64,000 bases of DNA from Cristatella mucedo (taxonomy: Eukaryota > Bryozoa > Phylactolaemata > Cristatellidae), in the NCBI GenBank assembly GCA_009760855.2, contig WPIO01000236.1, forward strand, positions 62,001 to 126,000, given 5' to 3'. The notes beneath the pieces are model-generated. The model was not told the origin of the DNA, made no database searches, and saw only the letters and a list, made by a program, of their open reading frames with translations. Made by a program: the position numbers and the translations under genes. Shown one piece after another: positions 1 through 13,678 of the stretch. Every line of letters starts with the position of its first letter. Position 1 is the stretch's first letter.

Positions 1-3000
1 GAGTGCTGCACCATGTTTAAAGCATTTCGCACGTAAATAACACGTTTCGCACGAGTTCGCAGCAGATCGCGGAATATGTAGAAACTTCAAATCTGCATGT
101 CGGAGCGTGCGCTGACTGGCAGCAGAGTGCTGCACCATGTTTAAAGCATTTCGCACGTAAATAACACGTTTCGCACGAGTTCGCAGCAGATCGCGGAATA
201 TGTAGAAACTTAAATCTGCATGTCGGAGCGTGCTGCTGACTGGCAGCAGAGTGCTGCACCATGTTTAAAGCATTTCGCACGTAAATAACACGTTTCGCAC
301 GAGTTCGCAGCAGATCGCGGAATATGTAGAAACTTCAAATCTGCATTTCGGAGCGTGCGCTGACTGGCAGCAGAGTGCTGCACCATGTTTAAAGCATTTC
401 GCACGTAAATAACACGTTTCGCACAAGTTCGCATCAGATCGCGGAATATGTAAAACGTAATCTGCATTTCGGAGCGTGCGCTGACTGGCAGCAGAGTGCT
501 GCACCATGTTTAAAGCATTTCGCACGTAAATAACACGTTTCGCACGAGTTCGCACCAGATCGCGGAATATGTAGAAACTTTAAATCTGCATGTCGGAGCG
601 TGCGCTGACTGGGCAGCAGAGTGCTGCACCATGTTTAAAGCATTTCGCACGTAAATAACACGTTTAGCACGAGTACGCAGCAGATCGCGGAATGTGTAGA
701 AACTTCAAATCTGCATGTCGGAGCGTGCGCTGACTGGCAGCAGAGTTCTTCACCATGTTTTAAGCATTTCGCACGTAAATAACACGTTTCGCATTAGTTC
801 GAACCAGATCGAGGAATATGTAGAAACTTCAAATCTGCATGTCGGAGCGTGCGCTGACTGGCAGCAGAGTGCTGCACCATGTTTAAAGCATTTCGCACGT
901 AAATAACACGTTTCGCACAAGTTCGCATCAGATCGCGGAATATGTAGAAACTTCAAATCTGCATTTCGGAGCGTGCGCTGACTGGCAGCAGAGTGCTGCA
1001 CCATGTTTAAAGCATTTCGCACGTAAATAACACGTTTCGCACAAGTTCGCATCAGATCGCGGAATATGTAGAAACTTCAAATCTGCATTTCGGAGCGTGC
1101 GCTGACTGACAGCAGAGTGCTGCACCATGTTTAAAGCATTTAGCACGTAAATAACACGTTTTGCACAAGTTCGCACCAGATCGCGGAATATGTAGAAACT
1201 TTAAATCTGCATGTCGGAGCGTGCACTGACTGGCAGCAGAGTGCTGCACCATGTTTAAAGCATTTCGCACGTAAATAACACGTTTCGCAAGAGTTCGCAG
1301 CAGATCGCGGAATATCTAGAAACTTCCAATCTGCATGTCGGAGCGTGTGCTGACTTGCAGCAGAGTGCTGCACCATGTTTAATGCATTTCGCACGTAAAT
1401 AACACGTTTCGCACGAGTTTGCAGCAGATCGCGGAAGATGTAGAAACTTCAAATCTGCATGTCGGAGCGTGCCCTGACATGCAGCAGAGTGCTGCACCAT
1501 GTTTAAAGCATTTCGCACGTAAATAACACGTTTGGCACGAGTTCGCAGCAGATCGCGGAATATGTAGAAACTTTAAATCTGCATGTCGGAGCGTGCGCTG
1601 GCTGGCAGCAGAGTGCTGCACCATGTTTAAAGCATTTCGCACGTAAATAACACGTTTCGCACGAGTTCGCAGCAGATCGCGGAATATGTAGAAACTTCAA
1701 ATCTGCATTTCGGAGCGTGGGCTGACTGGCAGCAGAGTGCTGCACCATGTTTAAAGCATTTCGCACGTAAATAACACGTTTCGCACAAGTTCGCATCAGA
1801 TCGCGGAATATGTAGAAACGTTAAATCTGCATTTAAGAGCGTGCGCTGACTGGCAGCAGAGTGCTGCACCATGTTTAAAGCATTTCGCACGTAAATAACA
1901 CGTTTCGCACGAGTTCGCACCAGATCGCGGAATATGTAGACACTTTCAAATCTGCATGTCGGAGCGTGGGCTGACTGGCAGCAGAGTGCTGCACCATGTT
2001 TAAAGCATTTCGCACGTAAATAACACGTTTCGCACAAGTTCGCAGCAGATCGCGGAATATGTAGAAACTTCAAATCTGCATGTCGGAGCGTGCGCTGACT
2101 GGCAGCAGAGTGCTGCACCATGTTTAAAGCATTTCGCACGTAAATAACACGTTTCGCACGAGTTCGCACCAGATCGCGGAATATGTAGAAACTTCATATC
2201 TGCATTTCGGAGCGTGCGCTGACTGGCAGCAGAGTGCTGCACCATGTTTAAAGCATTTCGCACGTAAATAACACGTTTCGCACAAGTTCGCACCAGATCG
2301 CGGAATATGTAGAAACTTTAAATCTGCATGTCGGAGCGTGCGCTGACTGGCAGCAGAGTGCTTCACCATGTTTAAAGCATTTTGCACGGAAATAACACGT
2401 TTCGCACGAGTTCGCACCAGATCGCGGAATGTGTAGTAACTTCAAATCTGCATTCGGAGCGTGTGCTGACTGGCAGCAGAGTGCTGCACCATGTTTAAAG
2501 CATTTCGCACGTAAATAACACGTTTCGCACAAGTTCGCATCAGATCGCGGAATATGTAGAAACGTATATTCTGCATGTCGGAGCGTGCGCTGACTGGCAG
2601 CAGAGTGCTGCACCATGTTTAAAGCATTTCGCACGTAAATAACACTTTTCGCACAAGTTCGCACCAGATCGCGGAATATGTAGAAACTTTCAAATCTGCA
2701 TGTCGGAGCGTGCGCTGACTGGCAGCAGAGTGCTGCACCATGTTTAAAGCATTCCGCACGTAAATAACACGTTTCGCACGAGTTCGCAGCAGATCGCGGA
2801 ATATGTAGAAACTTCAAATCTGCATGTCGGAGCGTGCGCTGACTGGCAGCAGAGTGCTGCACCATGTTTAAAGCATTTCGCACGTAAAGAACACGTTTCG
2901 CACGAGTTCGCAGCAGATCGCGGAATATGTAGAAACTTCAAATCTGCATTTCGGAGCGTGCCCTGACTGGCAGCAGAGTGCTGCACCATGTTTAAAGCAT

Positions 3001-4690
3001 TTCGCACGTAAATAACACGTTTCGCACGAGTTCGCAGCAGATCGCGGAATATGTAGAAACTTCAAATATGCAATGTACGGAGCATGTTCGTGACTGGCAG
3101 CAGAGTGCTGCACCATTGTTTAAAGCATTTCGCACGTTCGCATCAGATCGCGGAATATGTAGAAACTTCAAATCTGCATTTCGGAGCGTGCGCTGACTGG
3201 CAGCAGAGTGCTGCACCATGTTTAAAGCATGTCGCACGTAAATAACACGTTTCGCACGAGTTCGCAGCAGATCGCGGAATGTGTAGAAACTTTAAATCTG
3301 CATTTCGGAGCGTGTGCTGACTGGCAGCAGAGTGCTGCACCATGTTTAAAGCATTTCGCACGTAAATAACACGTTTCGCACAAGTTCGCATCAGATCGCG
3401 GAATATGTAGAAACTTCAAATCTGCATTTCGGAGACGTGTGCTGACTGGCAGCAGAGTGCTGCACCATGTTTAAAGCATTTCGCACGTAAATAACACGTT
3501 TCGCACGAGTTCGCACCAGATCGCGGAATGTGTAGTAACTTCAAATCTGCATCACGGAGCGTGTTCTGACTGGCAGCAGAGTGCTGCACCATGTTTAAAG
3601 CATTGCGCTCGGAAATAACAAATTTCGCACAAGTTCGCACCAGGTCGCGGAATATGTAGAAACATCAAATCTGCATGTCGGAGCGTGCGCTGACTGACAG
3701 CAGACTGCTGCACCATGTTTAAAGTATTTCGCACGTAAATAACACATTTCGCACAATTTCGCACCAGATCGCGGAATATGTAGAAACTTTAAATCTGCAT
3801 TTCGGAGCGTGCGCTGACTGGCAGCAGAGTGCTGCACCATGTTTAAAGCATTTCGCACGTAAATAACACGTTTCGCACAAGTTCGCAGCAGATCGCGGAA
3901 TATGTAGAAACTTCAAATCTGCATTTCGGAGCGTGCGCTGACTGGCAGCAGAGTGCTGCACCATGTTTAAAGCATTTCGAACGTAAATAACACGTTTCGC
4001 ACAAGTTCGCAGCAAATCGCGGAATATGTAGAAACTTTAAATCTGCATGTCGAGTTTAATGCATTTCGCACGTAAATAACACGTTTCGCACGAGTTTGCA
4101 GCAGATCGCGGAAGATGTAGAAACTTCAAATCTGCATGTCGGAGCGTGCCCTGACATGCAGCAGAGTGCTGCACCATGTTTAAAGCATTTCGCACGGAAA
4201 TAACACGTTTCGCACGAGTTCGCACCAGATCGCGGAATATGTAGAAACTTTAAATCTGCATGTCGGAGCGTGCACTGACTGGCAGCAAAGTGCTGCACCA
4301 TGTTTAAAGCATTTCGAACGTAAATAACACGTTTCGCACGAGTTCACTGCAGATCGCGGAATCTGTAGAAAGTTCAAATCTGCATGTCGGAGCGTGCACT
4401 TGCTGACGGCAGCAGAGTGCTGCACAAGTTTTCAAGCATTTCGCACGTAAATAACACGTTTCGCACGAGTTCGCACCAGATCGCAGAATGTGTAGAAACT
4501 TTAATTCAGCATGTCGGAGCGTGTACTGACTGGCAGCAGAGTGCTGCACCATGTTTAAAGCATTTCGCACGTAAATAACACGTTTCGCACGAGTTCGCAC
4601 CAGATCGCGGAATATGTAGAAACTTCAAATCTGCATGTCGGAGCGTGCGCTGACTGGCAGCAGAGTGCTGCACCATGTTTAAAGCATTTA
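1..4690 (+). repeat. Clean satellite tract 1 (about 38 monomers)
   Basis: Regular 124-bp units with scattered substitutions and few indels. Two internal deletions are visible. One near 3140 removes about 22 bp between the two TTTCGCACG copies of one monomer. The other near 4054 fuses the GTCGAG end of one unit to the TTTAATGC start of another, losing about 35 bp. Units around 3400-3760 and 4300-4500 carry more substitutions than the rest, so homogeneity already falls toward the right edge. One A-B-C-D variant cassette lies at 991-1486. Confidence 0.93.
991..1486 (+). repeat. A-B-C-D variant cassette, copy 1 (diverged A)
   Basis: Four consecutive units, 496 bp. Unit A has CATCAG, GCATTTCGG and a GACTGACAGC end. 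Unit B has CACCAG, CTTTAAATC and GTGCACTGACTGG. Unit C has CGCAAGAG, ATCTAGAAACTTCC and a GACTTGCAGC end. Unit D has TTTAATGC, GAGTTTGCAGC, GGAAGATG and CCCTGACATGC. Here A lacks the GTATATT change of the best copies and C lacks the GGAGCAG change. Confidence 0.75.
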
Positions 4691-6950
4691 GCACGTAAAT
4701 AACCGTTTCGGGCACGAGTTTTGCACCTGATCGCGGGGAATATGTAGAACTTCAAATCTGCATGTCGTGAGCTGTGCACTGACTGGCAGGCAAGAGTGCT
4801 GCGCAACCAGGTGTTTAAAGCATTTCGGTCATCGTAAAAAACAACGTTAGCACGAGTTCTTAACGCAGATCGCGGAATATGTAGAAACTTTAAATCTGCA
4901 TGTAAAAGGGTGCACTGACTGGCAGCAGAGGGCTGCACATGTAAATTCAGCAATTTCGCACGTGAATAACACGTTCGCCACAAGTTCTGCACCAGATCGC
5001 GGAATATGTAGAAACTTCAAATCTGCATTTCGGAGCGTGTGCTGACTGGCAGCAGAGTGCTGCACCATGTTTAAAGCAATTCGCGCGTAAATAACACGTT
5101 TCGCACGAGTTCGCACCAGATCGCGGAATATGTAGAAACTTCAAATCTGCATGTCGAAGCGTGCGCTGACTGGCAGCAGAGTGCTGCACCATGTTTAAAG
5201 CATTTCGCACGTAAATAACACGTTTCGCACGAGTTCGCACCAGATCGCGGAATATGTAAAAACGTATATTCTGCATTTCGGAGCGTGCGCTGACTTCGTA
5301 GATCCAGATTGTGGATGTCTAGCAAAAAAAAAACTTCCATCTTGCATCTCGGAGCGCGCCCTGACATGCCGCAGAGTGCTGCACCATGTTTAATGCATTT
5401 CGCACGTTTAATAACACTTTTCCACGAGTTCGCGAGCCGATCGCGGAATATGTATAAACTTCAATCGGCTGTCGGAGCGTGTGCTGACTGACATGCATAG
5501 TGGCTGCACAATGGTTTAATTATGGCATTTCGACGTAAATAACCAACGTTTGGCACGAGTTCGCAGCAGATCGCGGAATATGTAGAAACTTTAAATCTGC
5601 ATGTCGGAGCGTGCGCTGGCTTGCAACAAAGTGCTGCACCATGTTTAAAGCATTTCGCACGTAAATAACACGTTTCGCACGAGTTCGCAGCAGATCGCGG
5701 AATATGAAAAAAAAAAAAAAAAAACTTCAAATCTGCATTTCGGAGCGTGCGCTGACTGGCAGCAGAGTGCTGCACCATGTTTAAAGCATTTCGCACGTAA
5801 ATAACACGTTTCGCACAAGTTCGCATCAGATCGCGGAATATGTAGAAACTTCAAATCTGCATTTCGGAGCGTGTTCTGACTTGCAGCAGAGTGCTGCACC
5901 ATGTTTAAAGCATTTCGCACGTAAATAACACGTGTCGCACGAGCTTTGCAGGCAGATCGCGGAAGATGTACCGAAACTCTCAAATCTGCATGTCCGGAGC
6001 GTGCCCCTGACATTGCAGGCAGAGTGTGCTGCCCATTTTTAAAGCATTCGCTCGGCACGTCAATAACACATTTCGCACAAGTTCGCATTCAGATCGCGGA
6101 ATATGTAGAAACTTTACAATCTGCATGTCGGAGCGTGCAACTGACTGGCAGCAGAGTGCTGCACCATGGTTTAAAAAAGCATTTCGCACGTAAATAACAC
6201 GTTTCGCACGAGTTCGCACCAGATCGCGGAATATGTAGAAACTTTAAATCTGCATGTCGGAAGCGTGTGCTGACTGGCGCGCAGAGTGCTGCACCATGTT
6301 TAAAGCATTTCGCACGTAAAGAACACGTTTGGCACGAGTTCGCACCAGATCGCGGAATATGTAGAAACTTCAAATCTGCATTTCGGAGCGTGCGCTGACT
6401 GGCAGCAGAGTGCTGCACCATGTTTAAAGCATTTAGCACGGAAATAACACGTTTCGCACAAGTTCGCACCAGATCGCGGAATATGTAGAAACTTTAAATC
6501 TGCATGTCGGAGTCGTGCGCTGACTCCCTGCAACAAAGTGACCTGCAAACCATGTTTAAAGCATATCGAACGTAAATAACACGTTTCGCACGAGTTCGCA
6601 GCAAATCGCTGAATATGTAGAAACTTCAAATCTGCATTTCGGAGCGTGGGCTGACTGGCAGCAGAGTGCTGCACCATGTTTAAAAAGCATTTCGCACGTT
6701 AATAACACGTTTGGCACGAGTTTCGCACCAGATCGCGGAATATGTAGAAACTTTAAATCTGCATTTCGGAGCGTGCGCTTGCTGGCAGCAGAGTGCTGCA
6801 CCATGTTTAAAAGCATTTCGCACGTTAATAACACGTTTGGCACGAGTTCGCAGCAGATCGCGGAATATGTAGAAACTTCAAATCTGCATTTCGGAGCGTG
6901 TGCTGACTGGCAGCAGAGTGCTGCCATGTTTAAAGCATTTCGCACGTAAA
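4691..6950. repeat. Mixed tract: satellite with disrupted patches
   Basis: Satellite units alternate with patches carrying many one- or two-base indels, mainly about 4700-5000, 5295-5570, 5940-6110 and 6500-6560. Near 5298 a unit jumps from GCTGACTT into the middle of another unit. There are an A10 run (5324-5333) and an A18 run (5707-5724). The A18 run replaces the TGTAG that normally lies between AATA and AAACTT. Between patches, units such as 5045-5290 look normal. No non-satellite insert is visible. Confidence 0.85.
5707..5724 (+). repeat. A18 homopolymer within a monomer
   Basis: Eighteen A residues replace the TGTAG normally found between GGAATA and AAACTTC. The flanks are otherwise consensus. 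It could be slippage in the genome or a sequencing artefact; the clean units around it have no comparable run. Confidence 0.9.
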
Positions 6951-8772
6951 TAACACGTTTCGCACGAAGTTCGCATCAGATCGCGGAATATGTAGAAACT
7001 TCAAATCTGCATTTCGGAGCGTGCGCTGACTGGCAGCAGAGTGCTGCACCATGTTTAAAGCATTTCGCACGTAAATAACACGTTTCGCACGAGTTCGCAG
7101 CAGATCGCGGAATATGTAGAAACTTTAAATCTGCATGTCGGAGCGTGCCCTGACTGGCAGCAGAGTGCTGCACCATGTTTAAAGCATTTCGCACGTAAAT
7201 AACACGTTTCGCACGAGTTCGCACCAGATCGCGGAATATTATGAATTTTCAAATCTGCATGTCGGAGCGTGCGCTGACTGGCAGCAGAGTGCTGCACCAT
7301 GTTTAAAGCATTTCGCACGTAAATAACACGTTTCGCACAAGTTCGCACCAGATCGCGGAATATGTAGAAACTTTAAATCTGCATGTCGGAGCGTGGCTGA
7401 CTGGTAGCAGAGTGCTGCACCATGTTTAAAGCATTTCGCACGTAAATAACACGTTTCGCACGAGTTCGCAGCAGATCGCGGAATATGTAGAAACTTTAAA
7501 TCTGCATGTCGGAGCGTGCGCTGACTGGCAGCAGAGTGCTGCACCATGTTTAAAGCATTTCGCACGTAAATAACACGTTTCGCACGAGTTCGCAGCAGAT
7601 CGCGGAATATGTAGAAACTTTAAATCTGCATGTCGGAGCGTGCGCTGACTGGCAGCAGAGTGCTGCACCATGTTAAAGCATTTCGCACGTAAATAACACG
7701 TTTCGCACGAGTTCGCAGCTGATCGCGGAATATGTAGAAACTTCAAATCTGCATTTCGGAGCGTGCGCTGACTGGCAGCAGAGTGCTGCACCATGTTTAA
7801 AGCATTTCGCACGTAAATAACACGTTTCGCACGAGTTCGCATCAGATCGCGGAATGTGTAGAAACTTTAATTCAGCATGTCGGAGCGTGTGCTGACTGGC
7901 AGCAGAGTGCTGCACCATGTTTAAAGCATTTCGCACGTAAATAACACGTTTCGCACTAGTTCGCACCAGATCGCGGAATATGTAGAAACTTCAAATCTGC
8001 ATGTCGGAGCGTGCGCTGACTGGCAGCAGAGTGCTGCACCATGTTTAAAGCATTTCGCACGTAAATAACACGTTTCGCACAAGTTCGCAGCAGATCGCGG
8101 AATATGTAGAAACTTCAAATCTGCATGTCGGAGCGTGCGCTGACTGGCAGCAGAGTGCTGCACCATGTTTAAAGCATTTCGCACGTAAATAACACGTTTC
8201 GCACGAGTTCAGAGCAGATCGCGGAATATGTAGAAACTTCAAATCTGCATGTCGGAGCGTGCGCTGACTGGCAGCAGAGTGCTGCACCATGTTTAAAGCA
8301 TTTCGCACGTAAATAACACGTTTCGCACGAGTTCGCAGCAGATCGCGGAATATGTAGAAACTTCAAATCTGCATTTCGGAGCGTGCGCTGACTGGCAGCA
8401 GAGTGCTGCACCATGTTTAAAGCATTTCGCACGTAAATAACACGTTTCGCACGAGTTCGCAACAGATCGCGGAATATGTAGAAACTTCAAATCTGCATGT
8501 CGGAGCGTGCGCTGACTGGCAGCAGAGTGCTGCACCATGTTTAAAGCATTTCGCACGTAAATAACACGTTTCGCACGAGTTCGCAGCAGATCGCGGAATA
8601 TGTAGAAACTTAAATCTGCATTTCGGAGCGTGCGCTGACTGGCAGCAGAGTGCTGCACCATGTTTAAAGCATTTCGCACGTAAATAACACGTTTCGCACG
8701 AGTTCGGAGCAGATCGCGGAATATGTAGAAACTTTAAATCTGCATTTCGGAGCGTGCGCTGACTGGCAGCAG

Positions 8773-9022
8773 AGTGCTGCACCATGTTTAAAGCATTTCG
8801 CACGTAAATAACACGTTTCGCAAGAGTTCGGAGCAGATCGCGGAATATCTAGAAACTTCAAATCTGCATGTCGGAGCGTGCGCTGACTTGCAGCAGAGTG
8901 CTGCACCATGTTTAAAGCATTTCGCACGTAAATAACACGTTTCGCACGAGTTCGCAGCAGATCGCGGAATATGTAGAAACTTCAAATCTGCATGTCGGAG
9001 CGTGCCCTGACATGCAGCAGAG
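8773..9022 (+). repeat. Isolated C-D-like unit pair
   Basis: One unit with CGCAAGAG, GGAGCAG, ATCTAG and a GACTTGCAGC end (C-like) is followed by a unit ending CCCTGACATGC (D-like), but without CTTCCAATC, TTTAATGC or GGAAGATG. It looks like a cassette partly overwritten by common units and lies in the long interval between the cassettes at 991 and 11322. Confidence 0.6.
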
Positions 9023-11090
9023 TGCTGCACCATGTTTAAAGCATTTCGCACGTAAATAACACGTTTCGCACGAGTTCGCAGCAGATCGCGGAATATGTAG
9101 AAACTTAAATCTGTATGTCGGAGCGTGCGCTGACTGGCAGCAGAGTGCTGCACCATGTTTAAAGCATTTCGCACGTAAAAATCACGTTTCGCACGAGTTC
9201 GCACCAGATCGCGGAATATGTAGAAACTTCAAATCTGCATTTCGGAGCGTGCGCTGACTGGCAGCAGAGTGCTGCACCATGTTTAAAGCATTTCGCACGT
9301 AAATAACACGTTTCGCACAAGTTCGCATCAGATCGCGGAATATGTAGAAACTTCAAATCTGCATTTCGGAGCGTGCGCTGACTGGCAGCAGAGTGCTGCA
9401 CCATGTTTAAAGCATTTCGCACGTAAATAACACGTTTCGCACGAGTTCAGAGCAGATCGCGGAATATGTAGAAACTTTAAATCTGCATGTCGGAGCGTGC
9501 GCTGACTGGCAGCAGAGTGCTGCACCATGTTTAAAGCATTTCGCACGTAAATAACACGTTTCGCACGAGTTCGCAGCAGATCGCGGAATATGTAGAAACT
9601 TTCAAATCTGCATGTCGGAGCGTGTGCTGCTGACTGGCAGCAGAGTGCTGCACCATGTTTAAAGCATTTCGCACGTAAATAACACGTTTCGCACGAGTTC
9701 GCAGCAGATCGCGGAATATGTAGAAACTTCAAATCTGCATGTCGGAGCGTGTGCTGACTGCAGCAGAGTGCTGCACCATGTTTAAAGCATTTCGCACGTA
9801 AATAACACGTTTCGCACGAGTTCGCAGCAGATCGCGGAATATGTAGAAACTTCAAATCTGCATGTCGGAGCGTGCGCTGACTGGCAGCAGAGTGCTGCAC
9901 CATGTTTAAAGCATTTCGCACGTAAATAACACGTTTCGCACGAGTTCGCAGCAGATCGCGGAATATGTAGAAACTTCAAATCTGCATGTCGGAGCGTGCG
10001 CTGACTGGCAGCAGAGTGCTGCACCATGTTTAAAGCATTTCGCACGTAAATAACACGTTTCGCACAAGTTCGCATCAGATCGCGGAATATGTAGAAACTT
10101 CAAATCTGCATTTCGGAGCGTGCGCTGACTGGCAGCAGAGTGCTGCACCATGTTTAAAGCATTTCGCACGTAAATAACACGTTTCGCACAAGTTCGCACC
10201 AGATCGCGGAATATGTAGAAACTTTAAATCTGCATGTCGGAGCGTGCGCTGACTGGCAGCAGAGTGCTGCACCATGTTTAAAGCATTTCGCACGTAAATA
10301 ACACGTTTCGCACGAGTTCGGAGCAGATCGCGGATTATCTAGAAACTTCAAATCTGCATGTCGGAGCGTGTGCTGACTGGCAGCAGAGTGCTGCACCATG
10401 TTTAAAGCATTTCGCACGTAAATAACACGTTTCGCACGAGTTTCGCAGCAGATCGCGGAATATGTAGAAACTTCAAATCTGCATGTCGTAGCGTGCGCTT
10501 GCTGGCAGCAGAGTGCTGCACATGTTTAAAGCATTTCGCACGTAAACAACACGTTTCGCACAAGTTCGCAGCAGATCGCGGAATATGTAGAACTTTAAAT
10601 CTGCATGTTTCGGAGCGTGCGCTGACTGGCAGCAGAGTGCTGCACCATGTTTAAAGCATTTCGCACGTAAATAACACGTTTCGCACGAGTTCAGAGCAGA
10701 TCGCGGAATATGTAGAAACTTAAATCTGCATTTCGGAGCGTGGGCTGACTGGCAGCAGAGTGCTGCACCATGTTTAAAGCATTTCGCACGTAAATAACAC
10801 GTTTCGCACAAGTTCGCATCAGATCGCGGAATATGTAGAAACTTCAAATCTGCATTTCGGAGCGTGTGCTGACTGGCAGCAGAGTGCTGCACCATGTTTA
10901 AAGCATTTCGCACGTAAATAACACGTTTCGCACAAGTTCGCACCAGATCGCGGAATATGTAGAAACTTTAAATCTGCATGTCGGAGCGTGCACTGACTGG
11001 CAGCAGAGTGCTGCACCATGTTTAAAGCATTTCGCACGTAAATAACACGTTTCGCAAGAGTTCGCAGCAGATCGCGGAATGTCTAGAAAC

Positions 11091-11091
11091 N
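11091..11091. other. Single N with truncated unit (likely assembly join)
   Basis: The left side stops at GTCTAGAAAC (consensus 85) and the right side resumes at AAAGCATTTCGC (consensus 19 of another unit). About 57 bp of a unit is therefore missing across one N, so the true length here is unknown. Confidence 0.85.
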
Positions 11092-11321
11092 AAAGCATTT
11101 CGCACGTAAATAACACGTTTCGCACGAGTTCGCAGCAGATCGCGGAATATGTAGAAACTTCAAATCTGCATGTCGGAGCGTGGGCTGACTGGCAGCAGAG
11201 TGCTGCACCATGTTTAAAGCATTTCGCACGTAAATAACACGTTTCGCACAAGTTCGCATCAGATCGCGGAATATGTAGAAACTTCAAATCTGCATTTCGG
11301 AGCGTGGGCTGACTGGCAGCA

Positions 11322-11816
11322 GAGTGCTGCACCATGTTAAAAGCATTTCGCACGTAAATAACACGTTTCGCACTAGTTCGCACCAGATCGCGGAATATGT
11401 AGAAACTATAAATCTGCATTTCGGAGCGTGCGCTGACTGACAGCAGAGTGCTGCACCATGTTTAAAGCATTTCGCACGTAAATAACACGTTTCGCACAAG
11501 TTCGCAGCAGATCGCGGAATATGTAGAAACTTTAAATCTGCATGTCGGAGCGTGCGCTGACTGGCAGCAGAGTGCTGCACCATGTTTAAAGCATTTCGCA
11601 CGTAAATAACACGTTTCGCAAGAGTTCGGAGCAGATCGCGGAATATCTAGAAACTTCCAATCTGCCTGTCGGAGCGTGTGCTGACTTGCAGCAGAGTGCT
11701 GCACCATGTTTTAACATTTCGCACGTAAATAACACGTTTCGCACGAGTTCGCACCAGATCGCGGAATATGTAGAAACTTCAAATCTGCATGTCGGAGCGT
11801 GCGCTGACATGCAGCA
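11322..11816 (+). repeat. A-B-C-D variant cassette, diverged copy
   Basis: Unit A ends with GACTGACAGC and has CTATAAATC. Unit B has CTTTAAATC. Unit C has CGCAAGAG, GGAGCAG, ATCTAGAAACTTCC and CTGCCTGTCGG. The fourth unit keeps the GACATGC end of D but not TTTAATGC or GGAAGATG. The next cassette begins 743 bp further on, close to six monomers. Confidence 0.7.
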
Positions 11817-12064
11817 GAGTGCTGCACCATGTTTAAAGCATTTCGCACGTAAATAACACGTTTCGCACGAGTTCGCACCAGATCGCGGAATATGTAGAAA
11901 CTTCAAATCTGCATGTCGGAGCGTGCGCTGACTGGCAGCAGAGTGCTGCACCATGTTTAAAGCATTTCGCACGTAAATAACACGTTTCGCACAAGTTCGC
12001 ATCAGATCGCGGAATATGTAGAAACTTCAAATCTGCATTTCGGAGCGTGCGCTGACTGGCAGCA

Positions 12065-12560
12065 GAGTGCTGCACCATGTTTAAAGCATTTCGCACGTAA
12101 ATAACACGTTTCGCACAAGTTCGCATCAGATCGCGGAATATGTAGAAACTTATAATCTGCATTTCGGAGCGTGCGCTGACATGCAGCAGAGTGCTGCACC
12201 ATGTTTAAAGCATTTCGCACGTAAATAACACGTTTCGCACAAGTTCGCACCAGATCGCGGAATATGTAGAAACTTTAAATCTGCATGTCGGAGCGTGCAC
12301 TGACTGGCAGCAGAGTGCTGCACCATGTTTAAAGCATTTCGCACGTAAATAACACGTTTCGCAAGAGTTCGGAGCAGATCGCGGAATGTCTAGAAACTTC
12401 CAATCTGCCTGTCGGAGCGTGTTCTGACTTGCAGCAGAGTGCTGCACCATGTTTAATGTATTTCGCACGTAAAAAACACGTTTCGCACGAGTTTGCAGCA
12501 GATCGCGGAATATGTAGAAACTTCAAATCTGCATGTCGGAGCGTGCCCTGACATGCAGCA
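12065..12560 (+). repeat. A-B-C-D variant cassette
   Basis: Exactly 496 bp. A has CTTATAATC with GCATTTCGG; B has CACCAG, CTTTAAATC and GTGCACTG; C has CGCAAGAG, GGAGCAG, TGTCTAGAAACTTCC, CTGCCTGTCGG and GTTCTGACTTGC; D has TTTAATG, GAGTTTGCAGC and CCCTGACATGC. D has GGAATATG instead of GGAAGATG and TTTAATGTATTT. Confidence 0.85.
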
Positions 12561-13180
12561 GAGTGCTGCACCATGTTTAAAGCATTTCGCACGTAAATAA
12601 CACGTTTCGCACGAGTTCGCATCAGATCGCGGAATATGTAGAAACTTCAAATCTGCATTTCGGAGCGTGCGCTGACTGGCAGCAGAGTGCTGCACCATGT
12701 TTAAAGCATTTCGCACGTAAATAACACGTTTCGCACGAGTTCGCAGCAGATCGCGGAATATGTAGAAACTTCAAATCTGCATGTCGGAGCGTGGGCTGAC
12801 TGGCAGCAGAGTGCTGCACCATGTTTAAAGCATTTCGCACGTAAATAACACGTTTCGCACGAGTTCGCAGCAGATCGCGGAATATGTAGAAACTTCAAAT
12901 CTGCATTTCGGAGCGTGCGCTGACTGGCAGCAGAGTGCTGCACCATGTTTAAAGCATTTCGCACGTAAATAACACGTTTCGCACGAGTTCGCAGCAGATC
13001 GCGGAATATGTAGAAACTTCAAATCTGCATGTCGGAGCGTGCGCTGACTGGCAGCAGAGTGCTGCACCATGTTTAAAGCATTTCGCACGTAAATAACACG
13101 TTTCGCACAAGTTCGCAGCAGATCGCGGAATATGTAGAAACTTCAAATCTGCATTTCGGAGCGTGGGCTGACTGGCAGCA

Positions 13181-13678
13181 GAGTGCTGCACCATGTTTAA
13201 AGCATTTCGCACGTAAATAACACGTTTCGCACAAGTTCGCATCAGATCGCGGAATATGTAGAAACTTATAATCTGCATTTCGGAGCGTGCTGCTGACTGA
13301 CAGCAGAGTGCTGCACCATGTTTAAAGCATTTCGCACGTAAATAACACGTTTCGCACAAGTTCGCACCAGATCGCGGAATATGTAGAAACTTTAAATCTG
13401 CATGTCGGAGCGTGCACTGACTGGCAGCAGAGTGCTGCACCATGTTTAAAGCATTTCGCACGTAAATAACACGTTTCGCAAGAGTTCGGAGCAGATCGCG
13501 GAATGTCTAGAAACTTCCAAATCTGCCTGTCGGAGCGTGTTCTGACTTGCAGCAGAGTGCTGCACCATGTTTAATGCATTTCGCACGTAAATAACACGTT
13601 TCGCACGAGTTTGCAGCAGATCGCGGAAGATGTAGAAACTTCAAATCTGCATGTCGGAGCGTGCCCTGACATGCAGCA
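13181..13678 (+). repeat. A-B-C-D variant cassette
   Basis: 498 bp, the two extra bases lying in GTGCTGCTGACTG of unit A and CTTCCAAATC of unit C. All four units carry their diagnostic changes, including GGAAGATG in D. The following unit is the E variant (CTTTAAATC with GTGTGCTG), as after several other cassettes. Confidence 0.87.
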
